A DNA stretch of 64,000 nucleotides. It comes from Hydrangea macrophylla. Lineage: Eukaryota; Streptophyta; Magnoliopsida; Cornales; Hydrangeaceae. Below, piece by piece: positions 43,145-53,851 of this stretch (its first letter is position 1; each line of letters begins with the position of its first letter). The position numbers were made by a program, and so were the translations under genes. The DNA is taken from NCBI GenBank assembly GCA_033977485.1, contig CM066983.1, positions 63,908,010 to 63,972,009 of the forward strand, written 5' to 3'. The notes beneath the pieces were generated by a model that did not search any database, had not been told where the DNA came from, and was given only the letters and a program-made list of their open reading frames with translations.

Positions 43145-43379
43145 TAAAAAATTTCAAATGTTTCTTAGTTTCAATTAGTTTTTGAGTGAGTAATAGAAAA
43201 CACAGAAAATTTGTATCATTTTCTCTTTTGCTATCCTTTTTTTTTTCCTTTCTCATTCACTAAATATATGAGAAGAACGACGTATTAAGTGCAACGAAAA
43301 GCTGAGTAACGTACAACAAATCATAAGAACTAAACATAATTGCATAAAGAATTTGGAAATGGCTAGCAAGAGAGACGTA

Positions 43380-43483
43380 ACTATCTCTATGTTGTGTCAC
43401 TATGGGGTCTAGTGACATCACAGGAGAGAGATAGACACATCTTTTTAGGAGATTGTATGAAAGTTATCACCAAAGAATTATTC
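43380..43483. mobile_element. Truncated Mutator-type MITE
   Basis: It matches the right half of the MITE at 48405-48578 (GTGACATCACAGGAGAGAGA, TAGACACATCTTTT). The left half is missing. Confidence 0.7.
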
Positions 43484-43486
43484 AGA

Positions 43487-43655
43487 GAGTAATGCTATGC
43501 TCACACGAAATTTCACATCAAATTCTACACCCAACAATCTTTACCGTTGATTTGAGTAAGTCTCATATGGGTCCCACATGAGTCCTACACGGCACCCATA
43601 GAAATCAAGGGTTAGGATGTATTGAGAGTAGAATTTGGTGTGAGTGTAGCATTTT
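43487..43655. mobile_element. Foldback MITE (TAATGCTATGCTCACAC ends)
   Basis: Left TAATGCTATGCTCACACGAAA pairs with right GTGTGAGTGTAGCATTTT. The centre has ATGGGTCCCACATGAGTCC. It lies directly beside the truncated MITE. Confidence 0.7.
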
Positions 43656-45233
43656 AGCTTTAAAAAATTCTAAGGGGATGCAATCTGTCTTCCCAAATTT
43701 GACAAGTGTAATATGAGAGCATTTTTGATCACATATTTTTGTCAACCATTGCTCACCCATGCCTTCATTGGGTGACACGTATCTCATTCTAGTAATTTTA
43801 TTGATGGTACAGAGACAAAATGAGAATGAAGTGGGACACGTATCACCCTGTGAAGCCTAGGTAAACAATGATCGACCAAAAATGAGTGAACAAAAATACT
43901 CTCGTGTAAAATATACTTGTCAACACATCACAATGTATTTATTAAACGACAAACTGTTTACCCTATTCAGCAAATATCAAACACATATTCAAAGTTTAAC
44001 ATGCCGGAATATGGATTTTGTCAATCTGAGACATATCTAAAGTCGACAGAGAGATCCGACTTTCATAAGAAATTAGTCAGAATTGAATTTCACTGATCCA
44101 GTCCGAAGTCAATCCATTTACAGGCACTGTTTGTTGGTGTACAACATGCATACAAGCACATGGGTCGGGTTCAAGGTGTACCTTGAGCAGAATACTTAGA
44201 TCGGATGTTTCGGTGTTGTTACAAGCCTCCGATGATCCAAACACTAATTGATGTGTATGGTGCCTCCGTGCACACTCCGTTTGCTTCTTCTTGATCATGA
44301 AAAAGGTTACTAGAGTCTCCCATTTGTTTTCACATGTTAGAATTGGCAAAAGTGCAACGACGAAACATTCAATCTGAGTATTCCGCTCAAGGTATACCTT
44401 AAACTAGACCTGCTTACTAGTGACATTGAGAAATGGGAGGATTGGGGCCTAGTGTGGAGGCTACGGTGGAGCCCAATGGGCTGACAGGCCCACCTAACTC
44501 ACATGCTCCTACCCTTTACCCCCAACACGTCTGTTTCTCTAAATGCACCAGCAACCGTTTAAGAGTGTGACTTCGAACCACTCAACTTTGGACCATTCCT
44601 AGTTTACTTTTTCCCTTTCTTCTTGGAATCTTTATCATCCTATTTCTAACCGAAACAACTCTTTCCCTTTTTTTTTTTTTATTTTTTTTTTATCTGAATC
44701 ATTAGTAAAAGAAATCATAAAGTTTTGTTTGGTTTGCCAATTCACTGAAAGAAAACTAATTTTTTATGTTTTTCTTAAATTTTTCTCTGTTTAAATAATA
44801 TAAAAAATTAAAAATTTTCAAAACAAAAATGCAAAGTAAGAAAATAAACTAATGACGACTCATAAAAGTCAAAATGTTCAATTTGCTTCTCAATTTATTT
44901 TATGCTCTTTCCTATTTTCGTTTACCTTATAACTTAAATAAAGGGAAATGTTTCCTCTATGTGTTCTTTTTTTTTTTTTTCCTTTTCGTGAATAAATCAA
45001 AATCTCATCTAATTATTGAAAAAGTATATTGAGGGATTCAATTTTAAATTCCCTTTTTTTCGTCAAGCAGTTATCATTATTTGATTGGTGCGGAAGAAAA
45101 AAAGTTATGAACTTAAGGTATATTTAGTTTGTGAATTTAGAAGGGAAAGGAAAATATGACATAAGTAAAATTCTTTTATTTATAGGAAGGAAAAAAAAAA
45201 GCAGGAGAAATTAAGAAAAAATTAAAAGACAAA
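43656..45233. other. Unassigned intergenic stretch
   Basis: No gene or RNA is supported. The 90-codon minus frame at 44077-44349 has no recognised motif. Long T-runs occur near 44670 and 44970. Confidence 0.5.
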
Positions 45234-45459
45234 TGACTCAAATCTTTATGTGCACACTTTATGTGCACATTTTATGTACACGTAGCATTACCCTTTCCTT
45301 AAGAGTAATGATTCGTGCACATAAAATGTGCACATAAAGATCTAGGCCATTTATTTTGGTGGGTCCTATGTGTGCAGAAATGGACCCCACCAAAATAAAT
45401 GACTCAGATCTTTATGTGCACACTTTATGTGCACATTTTATGTACACATAACATTACCC
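45234..45459. mobile_element. Foldback MITE with TTATGTGCACA arms, plus an extra half copy
   Basis: The full hairpin spans 45303-45459 with arms of GTGCACATAAAATGTGCACA type and flanks TTTCCTTAA (45294-45302) and TTTTCTTAA (45460-45468), a 9-bp duplication with one mismatch. A half copy (45234-45293) of the same arm precedes it. This fits a Mutator-type MITE inserted beside an older copy. Confidence 0.75.
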
Positions 45460-45698
45460 TTTTCTTAATGTAGTTTTTGTTTTATTTTTAACTGTGATTG
45501 GTGTATGTGTGTAACTGTATCTATGTGATATCTATTTGGCGATGAGTCCATAGAACTTAGAACTAAACACCTAAAATTAAAGTACTGAATTATTGTTCCA
45601 GAAACAAGAAAAAAAAATTAGAAAGATGGAAAATTATCTTTTAACTTTTTTTTATCTCTTTTCGTTTTTTTTTTCTTTTTTCTTTTTTTTTTTTTTCC

Positions 45699-47240
45699 GG
45701 TTAAATACATTTTTTATCTCCCTGTTGTTAGATTCATTTTCATTTTAGACCATGTGCTTCACACTTAATACCTTGTGGTTTCGGACTAAAGTGAAACAGT
45801 TAAGATTTTCTTCAAATCTAATGAAATTCTAAAAGGGAAAATTGGTGAAAAGGCATTAAGACAAGCGAAATTGGAATGAAAGACACTTAATAAAACAACT
45901 TGGTTTTTACTCCTAATTTTTTTTGGACCAAAATATCCTAATCTTCATCATCTAACCTTACTATCAAACCTTAACCACCATTGCCACTATTCATGCCTAG
46001 ACTCCGACCACCACCACTTCCACCTTCGGCGACCACCATTACCATCTCCGGCAACCTCCGATGACCTCCGGCGACCGCCACTAGCACCTCTGGCAACCAT
46101 CCACCATTGTCACCACCCATGCCTAACCTCCGGCCACCACCACTTCCACCTCTGGCAACCTCATACGACCTCCGACGACAGCCACTAGCACCTCTGGCGA
46201 CTATCACCTATCATCCCACCTTCACTCAATAGTTTTTACCATTTTAAGAGAAATCTCTCTTAAGATCAGTTGGCCGTGGATATTTGTGTTGGTGGTGGTA
46301 GTGGTGGCCGGCGGTGGTGGTGACAATGGTGTTGGTGGCTGTAGATCTAGATCTAGATCTAGATTTATAGTGGTGCGGCGGTGTTGGTAACCGTAGTGGT
46401 GGTGGCGATGATGTTGGCAGTGGCGGCGGCTCCGGTGGTGGTGATCACAATATTAGTAGTTATGGAGGGAAGAGGAGAGAGAAAGCTAGAGAGAGAAGAG
46501 AGATGGTGGTGGTGGCTATGGAGGGGGACAAGAGAGAAAGAGAGAGAAGAGAGTTGGTGGTAGTGGCGACGGCAACGCGGACGGTGACGACGAGGATGGC
46601 TCCGATGGTGGTGGTTGTGATGGTGGTGGCTATGGAGGAAGGATGAGAGAAAAGGTTAGATAGAGAAGAGAGATGATGGTGGTGGTCTCTTTGGATTTCA
46701 TGGGCAATTTTGCTATTTAGAGTGAAATTTAAAATTTTATAGGACTAAGAGAAAAAGTTAAAATTTTAGAAAACTTTGGGAGGGAAAGTTTTTTTTTTAG
46801 TGTGTCCTTGTGTGAGTTTTTTATTATGGCTTGTCCTTTAATCCAACTTAGCCCAACCTTAGGGGCCTTACATCAAGTCTCCCATTCTAAAACTTGCAAA
46901 AAATATTAACACTTAACCCCCATTTGTGAGGTTAATTTTGGGAATAACCCCCTATGTGAGCATAATATTGCCATTTAACTCACCTATATGGGGGTTCATT
47001 TTTAAACTTAATCCCTTGTAGGACTAATTTTGGGGTTAACTGCTTATCTGGGGTCAAGTTTAACACTTAAACTCTCCTATTTGGGGCTAATTTTAACACT
47101 TAATCCACATACTGGACAATTTTGAAAGAAATTTTAATATTTTCACTTTAATCCAAAACTACAGAGGGTTAAGTGTCTACTTTTAAATCATGGTGTAACG
47201 TGAAAATGGATTTACCCACAAGAACATAAAATGTAATTAA
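45699..47240. mobile_element. Foldback element related to 42083-42578, with a nested insertion
   Basis: The outer parts (45699-45830 and 46890-47240) match the element at 42083-42578, including the GGACTAAAGTGAAAC segment and the repeated GGGGTTAATTTTAACACTTAA interior. About 1.05 kb in between (about 45836-46885) is extra and has its own inverted CCACC/GGTGG-rich arms. The nested part has no clear termini. Confidence 0.65.
45970..46690. repeat. CCACC/GGTGG-rich inverted arms
   Basis: A CCACCACCACTTCCACCTC-type, CTCCGGCGACC-containing arm (45970-46205) faces a GGTGGTGGTAGTGG-type arm (46290-46690). The two can pair imperfectly. A (GATCTA)n run lies near 46342-46362. Glycine- or valine-rich open frames here are products of the repeats. 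Confidence 0.7.
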
Positions 47241-47294
47241 ATCCTTCCTCCCCCCCCCCCCCCCCCCCCCCAAACAGAGCCAGAGTCATAATTA

Positions 47295-47855
47295 GGGATG
47301 GCAAAAATCCCTGATCCGCCGAAATCCCACCCTGCACCTAATGGAACGGGTTTGGACGAAGTATAATAGGTGTAGGAGCAGATTTATTAAGTGAAAAATA
47401 AAAACCTATAGGAGTTGGGGCGGAGGTGATAAATGAAAATACCCCCGATTAAAACCCGCCCTACCCGATTAAAGTGTTTGTAGTAATACACCCTTATACT
47501 TTCTTTTATTTTCTAAAAACACCATGACTTCTATGTACACCTTATACCATGAGTCCATGACATACTAAAAGGAAACAAAAAAAATTGCATAAGGTAAAAA
47601 TTGATAAATTTGACTCATGAAATAACAAAACGTATCATGGTTACTTGTCATTGTTGTCAATTAATCATTAGTTCATTAACTTACTAAAATATTGGTTTTA
47701 AATTTTTATTTAAGTTATCCCGATGGTATACCCGCCACCGTCCCGATAAAAAATCTATTAAATCTGACTCCGTTATTAATAGAGTTAAGGCAAATTTAAT
47801 TAATAACTTTTTAATAATTAAAAATAGCTACTCTATACCAAACCTGTGCCGTTGC
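47295..47855. mobile_element. Possible old hAT-type element (TAGGGATGGCAAAAA end)
   Basis: TAGGGATGGCAAAAATCC resembles a common hAT terminus, and GTTGCCATC near 47850 is a partial inverted match. No 8-bp duplication is visible. Confidence 0.35.
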
Positions 47856-48404
47856 CATCGGCGTTGTGCTAGTGGTCTACATAATAAAGTTCTTTTATAT
47901 CATGATTACATGGACCAGTAGTGGGCCTAGCTAGTTGTGCACTTAATTTGTATTATGGTACTTGAGATAGTGTTTGGGCTACTCTGCCACTAGCTTGAAA
48001 TAATTTACCAAAAAACTATGCACTAAACAGTCTTAACACTGTCAGTTTTTGTATTTTTTGTATATATATATATATATATATGTTGGTTTTTTTATTTCAT
48101 TTCCCACCAGCTTGTTAGGTCACACCTAGAAAATTTAATCAAAGTGCTTTTTCAGTTTTTCTTCTTTCTAAATGAATATGTTCGGAATAGTATTTTTACA
48201 TTTTCTGGATACAAAAAAGTCGTTTCGGAACACAGTAGATTTTAAAGCATCACTAATTAAAGTGGCTAAATAGCTTAATCCACAGAAGCTTAGGTCCTCC
48301 CTTTAAGGTGAGTCAGCAATTCGATTGACTGAATTGAACTAAAATATTTATTTTGAACCAACCGAATTAAAATTTCAATTTAACTATTGGTACTCCATAA
48401 GTAA

Positions 48405-48578
48405 GGGTAATACTTGGGGCACAACTTTCATACAACTTTCATACAATCTTTCCAAAAGATGTGTCTATCTCTTTCCTGTGTCACTGTGGGGTCCAGTGAC
48501 ATCACATGAGAGAGATAGACACATCTTTTGGGGAGGTTGTATGAAAGTTGTATGAAGGTTGTGTCCCAAATATTACTC
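48405..48578. mobile_element. Mutator-type foldback MITE, 174 bp, 9-bp TSD CATAAGTAA
   Basis: The ends are GGGTAATACTTGGGGCAC and (inverted) GAGTAATATTTGGGACAC. The whole element folds on itself. CATAAGTAA at 48396-48404 is repeated at 48579-48587. It is the best-preserved member of the family. Confidence 0.92.
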
Positions 48579-49177
48579 CATAAGTAAACCGAACTGTACC
48601 AAAAAACGAGCTAATATTAATATATACTATATGTAGCTAATATTAATATATACTATATAGTATATGTATGTATATACTATTTTTTTTTTCAATTAAGTTA
48701 ACCGAATTAAAAAATTAAACCAAAATCATATATTGATTAACCAAACCAAAATAACCAATATATAAATCAGTCAATTTTTTATACTAAAGTTAGCAAATGC
48801 AACCAAATTTTGCTAATTTTAACAAAATCGACCGAATGCCCACCTCTACGTATCCACTTCTTCAAGGTTGGGTGCCTCTTGGGAGTCAACCCCTTGTTGT
48901 ATGGAGTATATTAGCCAAACACTTCTGGGGCAGACCTAGGAGTTTATACTTATTGGTGCTGAGTTACTAGTTAAACTACCTAACAAGTCTGTATGGGATG
49001 ATCGAAAGCAGTGCCTTCGAGGCAAATTTTTTCGGTATCAATTCATACATATTTTTAGTATGATTTTTTGTATTTAAGAGATTATAGTTTTAGTATGTGA
49101 GGTTTTAATTTTTGCCCCGTTTTGAGAGTTGAAAATTTTGGTATTAATCATAATTGCATATTGTAATCCTTTAGCTG

Positions 49178-49558
49178 AGCATCTCCAATCACATAATCTA
49201 TATGCATATTTTGGTGGAATATGCATAATGTGGTGAAAAAATGGTGCTCCAACCATTATGCAAAAATTATTATGCATATTTACAAGTGTCATCAAAATTA
49301 TTAAATTTGCATAATAATGCAAAAGCTCTATGCAAATTCAATGGCCATCAACATTCTATCACCAAAAAAAAATAAAAAAAATCAAACGGTTACCAAAGCT
49401 CCAAATAGTGATGAAAAATTATAAAATATTGATAGATAACCAAAATGCATACCATGATTGGAGTGGTTATGCAAATTCCATATTACAAAAATAATTTTTG
49501 GGTGATTTCTATGCATTTTACATAAAAAAAGATGTATAATATGGTTGGAGATGCTCTA
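49178..49558. mobile_element. MITE with GAGCATCTCCAATC ends
   Basis: Left GAGCATCTCCAATCACATAAT is inverted at right as ATATGGTTGGAGATGCTC. The interior has ATGCATATT-type motifs. The GAGCATCTCCAA terminus is common in PIF/Harbinger- or hAT-type MITEs. No duplication was resolved. Confidence 0.7.
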
Positions 49559-49626
49559 GTTTAATTATGACAAATGAGTGTTGCAATAGTATGTAAGTAT
49601 GGACCACTTTATAAAAGTGAAAATTT

Positions 49627-49760
49627 TAGAGGGGCCAATGTATAGATTAATTTTTAAATATTTTGAATTACATGCACATAAAAAAATTTAAACTTTAGAG
49701 GGGCCAGTGTACAAATTAATTTTTAAATATTTTGAATTACATGCACATAAAAAATAAATT
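49627..49760. repeat. Direct duplication of about 67 bp
   Basis: TTTAGAGGGGCCA(A/G)TGTA and the following AATTAATTTTTAAATATTTT and GAATTACATGCACATAAAAA occur twice in a row. Confidence 0.88.
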
Positions 49761-49769
49761 AAAAAAAAA

Positions 49770-51404
49770 TACTCTTAACATAAAAATTCGCTCCTAACAC
49801 AAGAAATTTGGGCTTTAAGTTAGGACCCTTTGTAGCAGAGAGACAGAGACAGTGTTTTTATTTTTATTTTTTTTTTTATAAAGAGGGCTTTTTCATTCTA
49901 AACGGACTTACATAGGGCTGTGGAATAACTATGATCTAAAAGTTAGAAAATTGGGAATGCAAATTTGTAAGTCAATTAATTTAGAGTCTTCTAAATTACA
50001 TATCGGTACTAAATATTTTTCAAAATTCTGCAGATATTCCACTTTATCCCTTCTATAGTTCCACCCCCTGCAAGACTTTAATGTGGGATAAATTCTTCTT
50101 TTTTAACACCCTTCAAGTATATATATATATATATATACCGTATTAACGTACTCGTTGAGGAGAACATGTTTAAGTGCGGACCAGCCTCAAAAGACGTGTG
50201 GATCTCACATTTATTTTAAGTCAATTCTAGAGAGAAGAGGAGAAGGATGGAGAGAAATGAAGGGAAAGAGGAGAGAATAAGGTAGAATTATTTGTTTGAT
50301 AAGATAGAAGAGAAGAGGGAAAGGAATAGAGGAAGGATACCTCTTCCCTGAAGGCTTACAAATTTCAATCCATCCGAAAGTGGATGGATTTAGGAGAGAG
50401 GAAAAACCTCCTTCATCTTTTGACATCGATCTATGTCATTCGATGTCAATAATACTATGTATGTTTTAGGCTATAATAAAATAAAATAAAAAAACGCATA
50501 ATTTTTCATTCTTTCTTTCCCAACTTCCTTCACATTTAACAAACACAAGAACAGAAGACTCCCTTAGTCCCTTCTCCCCCCCCCCCTTCCTTTCCGTCCA
50601 TTTTTATCCCTCTTACCAAACATGGTATAAAGTAAGCAAAAAAAGTTCATTTCATACTTACGACCACTTTTCTCACAATTTGGGACTGATTTGACTCACC
50701 AGATTCATAATCAGTTGAAATATTAGGATATGGTTCCTGAACCACTAACAACCCTTCTCTAGGTAGAACCTTGTTATTCCTTCCGCTTGTGTTTGTTTTT
50801 ATAAAACTACATATAAATACATACACATATGTAGTGATAGAGAGGGGACTTGTAATAATCTAGAAGATCCCCTATTTTAATGCAATAGATTTATTGTGTC
50901 CCAAACTAAACCTCTCTTTCTGTTTGTCTTCCTTGGGAGGAATTTCATGGTGGGTAAGCGTCATAGCACAAAGGTATCACCTTTTTTTTTTTTTTTTTTT
51001 TTTTTGGTGATATGATAATATGCTTTATCATGCAAGAGTCCAAAGTATACTTATATTCTAGGTGTGTGAATATGACTGATGTTTATTACTCGAAAACTTG
51101 CTTAGTTAACTATTCAAATTTATCCAAAATCAATCATTTGTTCAGCTAATTTTTCTACATTATTTTGCCCATTATTAATTGGTTTGTATAAGCTTGAGAA
51201 CACTCTGTCCTCTCCTGCGTCATATGTTTATAAATCCCTACAAATTTTTACATTAAGAATAACAATTTACATTATTTTCACCCTATTTCCTATATAAACA
51301 TAGCAGTAAATTATGGAAAGCAAGGAAAGTGACTTTAAGAATAACAATTTACATTATTTTCATCCTATTTCCTCTCTTTTTTGGGTTTTTTATTTGGGTG
51401 ATGA
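49770..51404. other. Intergenic stretch without supported genes
   Basis: AT-rich sequence with purine-rich (50225-50400) and pyrimidine-rich (50500-50620) parts that may be arms of an old foldback element, plus a long T-run near 50982-51005. There is no coding similarity. Confidence 0.45.
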
Positions 51405-51552
51405 TAATGCCAAAGCACAATGTGCTAATATCAAAGCACAAAGTGTCACTAAAAGCTTTAGTGACATTTAGATATGTGTCACTAAAGTGTCACTAAAGCT
51501 TTTAGTGACACTTTGTGCTTTGGCATTAGCACATGATTATGCTTTGGCATTA
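51405..51552. mobile_element. Foldback MITE (TAATGCCAAAGCA ends)
   Basis: TAATGCCAAAGCACAATGTGC at left is inverted at right as ATGATTATGCTTTGGCATTA. Inner arms share AGCACAAAGTGTCACTAAAA. No duplication was found. Confidence 0.75.
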
Positions 51553-51781
51553 GTACTATCCTTTTATTTTCACTATAAAGTTTTTTCCTAACTAAATTAA
51601 TGAACCAAACAGACCCCTAAAAGTATCTCTAACGCTAAGTGTTATTTTCTTCATATCAAACCTATATTTTGACATTACTACAGCGCTAACATGCTATAGT
51701 TTAGCATATGTTCTATAATAGTACTATATGTCAAAATTAATGTTATTCTTTTGTTTGCATTGGGAAAAGTTGAGCATGTTA

Positions 51782-52015
51782 GGGCATCTCTTACGGCAAG
51801 TGCGATTTTAGAGATATCGAACCAAAATGCTATAATTTAACACATTTGCTCTAATAATACATTAAAAAAGAAATACCAAATTATAATATTCAAATTATAG
51901 TATTGTCAAATTATGCCATCATCTTCAGTACCCCCATTACAGTGGTGTTTTTAAAGACATTGTGATAATTTGTCAATAGTATCCTCTTTAACACCCCCAT
52001 TAATTGGAGATGCTC
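51782..52015. mobile_element. Tourist-like MITE, 3-bp TSD TTA
   Basis: GGGCATCTCTTACGGC at left and ATTAATTGGAGATGCTC at right are imperfect inverted repeats flanked by TTA (51779-51781 and 52016-52018), as expected for PIF/Harbinger elements. Confidence 0.72.
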
Positions 52016-52132
52016 TTAACATTTCAAATTATAGCATGACCTTCAAAAAAAAAATACACCACCAATGGCGTTAGATAAAGGTTATGCCAAATTTTGACAC
52101 ATAATATAATTTGACATAGCTTTTGATACATC

Positions 52133-53306
52133 TGTTAAAATAGAAAGAGAATAATTATATTAAGTTATTGTATAAAATATTATAATAAGGTGCCTTTATA
52201 TAGGCCTAGCAATGATCCTAATAAGGAGATAAACCTAATTAAGAAAGGGAACAATTAGGGGTACATTGAACCTAGACTAGTTATTCTAACAGTCCCCTCA
52301 AACTCAAGGTGGAAAATGGAAACAACTTGAGTTTGAAAACTGAATTCTGGAGTCGTCTTGGAGGTAGAGCCTTTGTGAAGAACAACGAAATGAGCCGAAG
52401 GGTGAGAATGATAGTCCGGTTGTAGAGGGTGCCTGACGGAGTAGTGGCTAAGAGGTGGTAGACGAAGGTCTGATAGAGTAGATGGTGGGGTGGTGAATTA
52501 AGGTCCGGTCGGTCGGAGGTCCGATAGAGGAAGAGGCCGGGTGGTGTGAGATCCGGTCAATTAGAGGTCCGATAGAGGGGTTGATGAGGTGGAGATTCGG
52601 TCGATCAGGAGGACTGATAGAGAGACCAGTAGATGAGGTAGAGATCCAGTCGATCGGGAGGTCTGATACATAGGCCAGTTGGGGTGAGGGTTAATATCCA
52701 GCCGATCAGGAGGTCTGATAGACAAGCCGATTGATGAGGGTTGAGATGATTGGTGAGGTATTGCTTCGGCTAATCAAGAGGTCCGATAGAGAGGCCGGTT
52801 GATGAGGTAGAGCTTCGGCCAATCGAGAGGTCCGATAGAGAGGAGGTCGGGTGGTGGAAGTGGAGGTGGAGGTTTTGCCTATCGGAGGTCCGATAGAGGA
52901 GGTCGGGTGGTTGTGATGATGCTTGAAGTTGGTGATGGGGTGTGTTTGGCTCAAAAATGTAATGGAACAGTGAAGGGCTTATTTGGTTAGAACAATAAAA
53001 AATAGTTGTTTGGTTGATTTGATTGCAGCAGAGAGAGTGGAAGGTATGATTTTATCTTGACCGAAGTTCGGCGGGTGACATGATCATCACCTGCTATTAG
53101 CGGTAGAATACGATAGAGTTGTATTCAATATTAAGATAGAAAGAGAAGAATTGTATTGAATTGTATAAAATATTATACTAAGGTGCCTCTATAAGGTGCA
53201 TGTATAATAAGGAGAGATAAACCTGATTAAGAAAGAGAACAATTAGAGGTATAATTAGGGGTACATTGAACCTAGACAAAATGAACCTAGACTAATTATT
53301 CTAACA
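52133..53306 (-). mobile_element. TRIM-like mini LTR retrotransposon, about 1.17 kb
   Basis: Two direct repeats (LTRs 52133-52291 and 53129-53306) share AATTAGGGGTACATTGAACC and end TTCTAACA. On the minus strand, TTGAGTTTGAGGGGAC precedes TGTTAGAATAA, a copia-type polypurine tract. The flanks are ACATC and ACGTC, a 5-bp duplication with one mismatch. The interior (about 840 bp) encodes nothing and is mostly a minisatellite. No primer-binding site is recognisable next to the right LTR. Confidence 0.8.
52490..52915. repeat. Minisatellite inside the TRIM-like element
   Basis: Nine or so imperfect units of about 50-60 bp share GAGGTCCGATAGAG(A/G) and GGTTGATGAGG or GGTCGGGTGGT segments. Confidence 0.85.
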
Positions 53307-53311
53307 ACGTC

Positions 53312-53737
53312 ATTGGAGAGAATTTTTTTTGAAGAATCATGATATATATAATTTGGTAATAATATGAGGTTTAATGTGTCCATTGAAAATACAATAAGAC
53401 CACTGAGCATCTTTCAACACTAAGCTACTGTAGATCATATTTTGATTAAGAATTTGATCATGGTCTCATGAATCTACTAATGACAGATTAGAAAGTTAAA
53501 GACTAAAAAGGAGATAACCATGACAATGTCACTCGGGATGGAGAATTTCTTTTACGCAACCCTAGCCAATCATTTCAATTTCTTTGGGTCAATTTTGGTG
53601 TGACTCATAATATTGATCCACCACACTTTACTGATTACAAAAAAAGTTTTTAGTTTTGTGAAAAAGTTGAAAGTTAAGGAGTGCATGAAGTGAATTAGAG
53701 TGCATTCTATGTAGGGTGTACTGCCAATATATACAGA
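53312..53737. other. AT-rich spacer, no gene seen
   Basis: No domain, RNA or clear repeat is recognised. Confidence 0.45.
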
Positions 53738-53746
53738 TATTTGAAA

Positions 53747-53842
53747 TAACAATGTTAGGGAAACAAATGGCACAGTGCCACTAGAGAGAGATAGAGTCTG
53801 GGTGTGAGTGTTAGTGAGATTTGTTAGTACCCCAAATTACTC
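53747..53842. mobile_element. Deleted Mutator-type MITE, 96 bp, 9-bp TSD TATTTGAAA
   Basis: The right half matches the MITE at 21077-21241 (GAGTGTTAGTGAGATTTGTT then AGTACCCC). The left arm is largely lost, but TATTTGAAA flanks both sides (53738-53746 and 53843-53851). Confidence 0.88.
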
Positions 53843-53851
53843 TATTTGAAA

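Noticed and set aside
43605..44349. 60- and 90-codon minus-strand frames
   Set aside because: No recognisable domain, no plausible gene structure around them, and the first overlaps a MITE.
45971..46563. Gly- or Val-rich frames resembling glycine-rich proteins
   Set aside because: They derive from CCACC/GGTGG simple repeats inside a foldback element, with no signal peptide or conserved motif.
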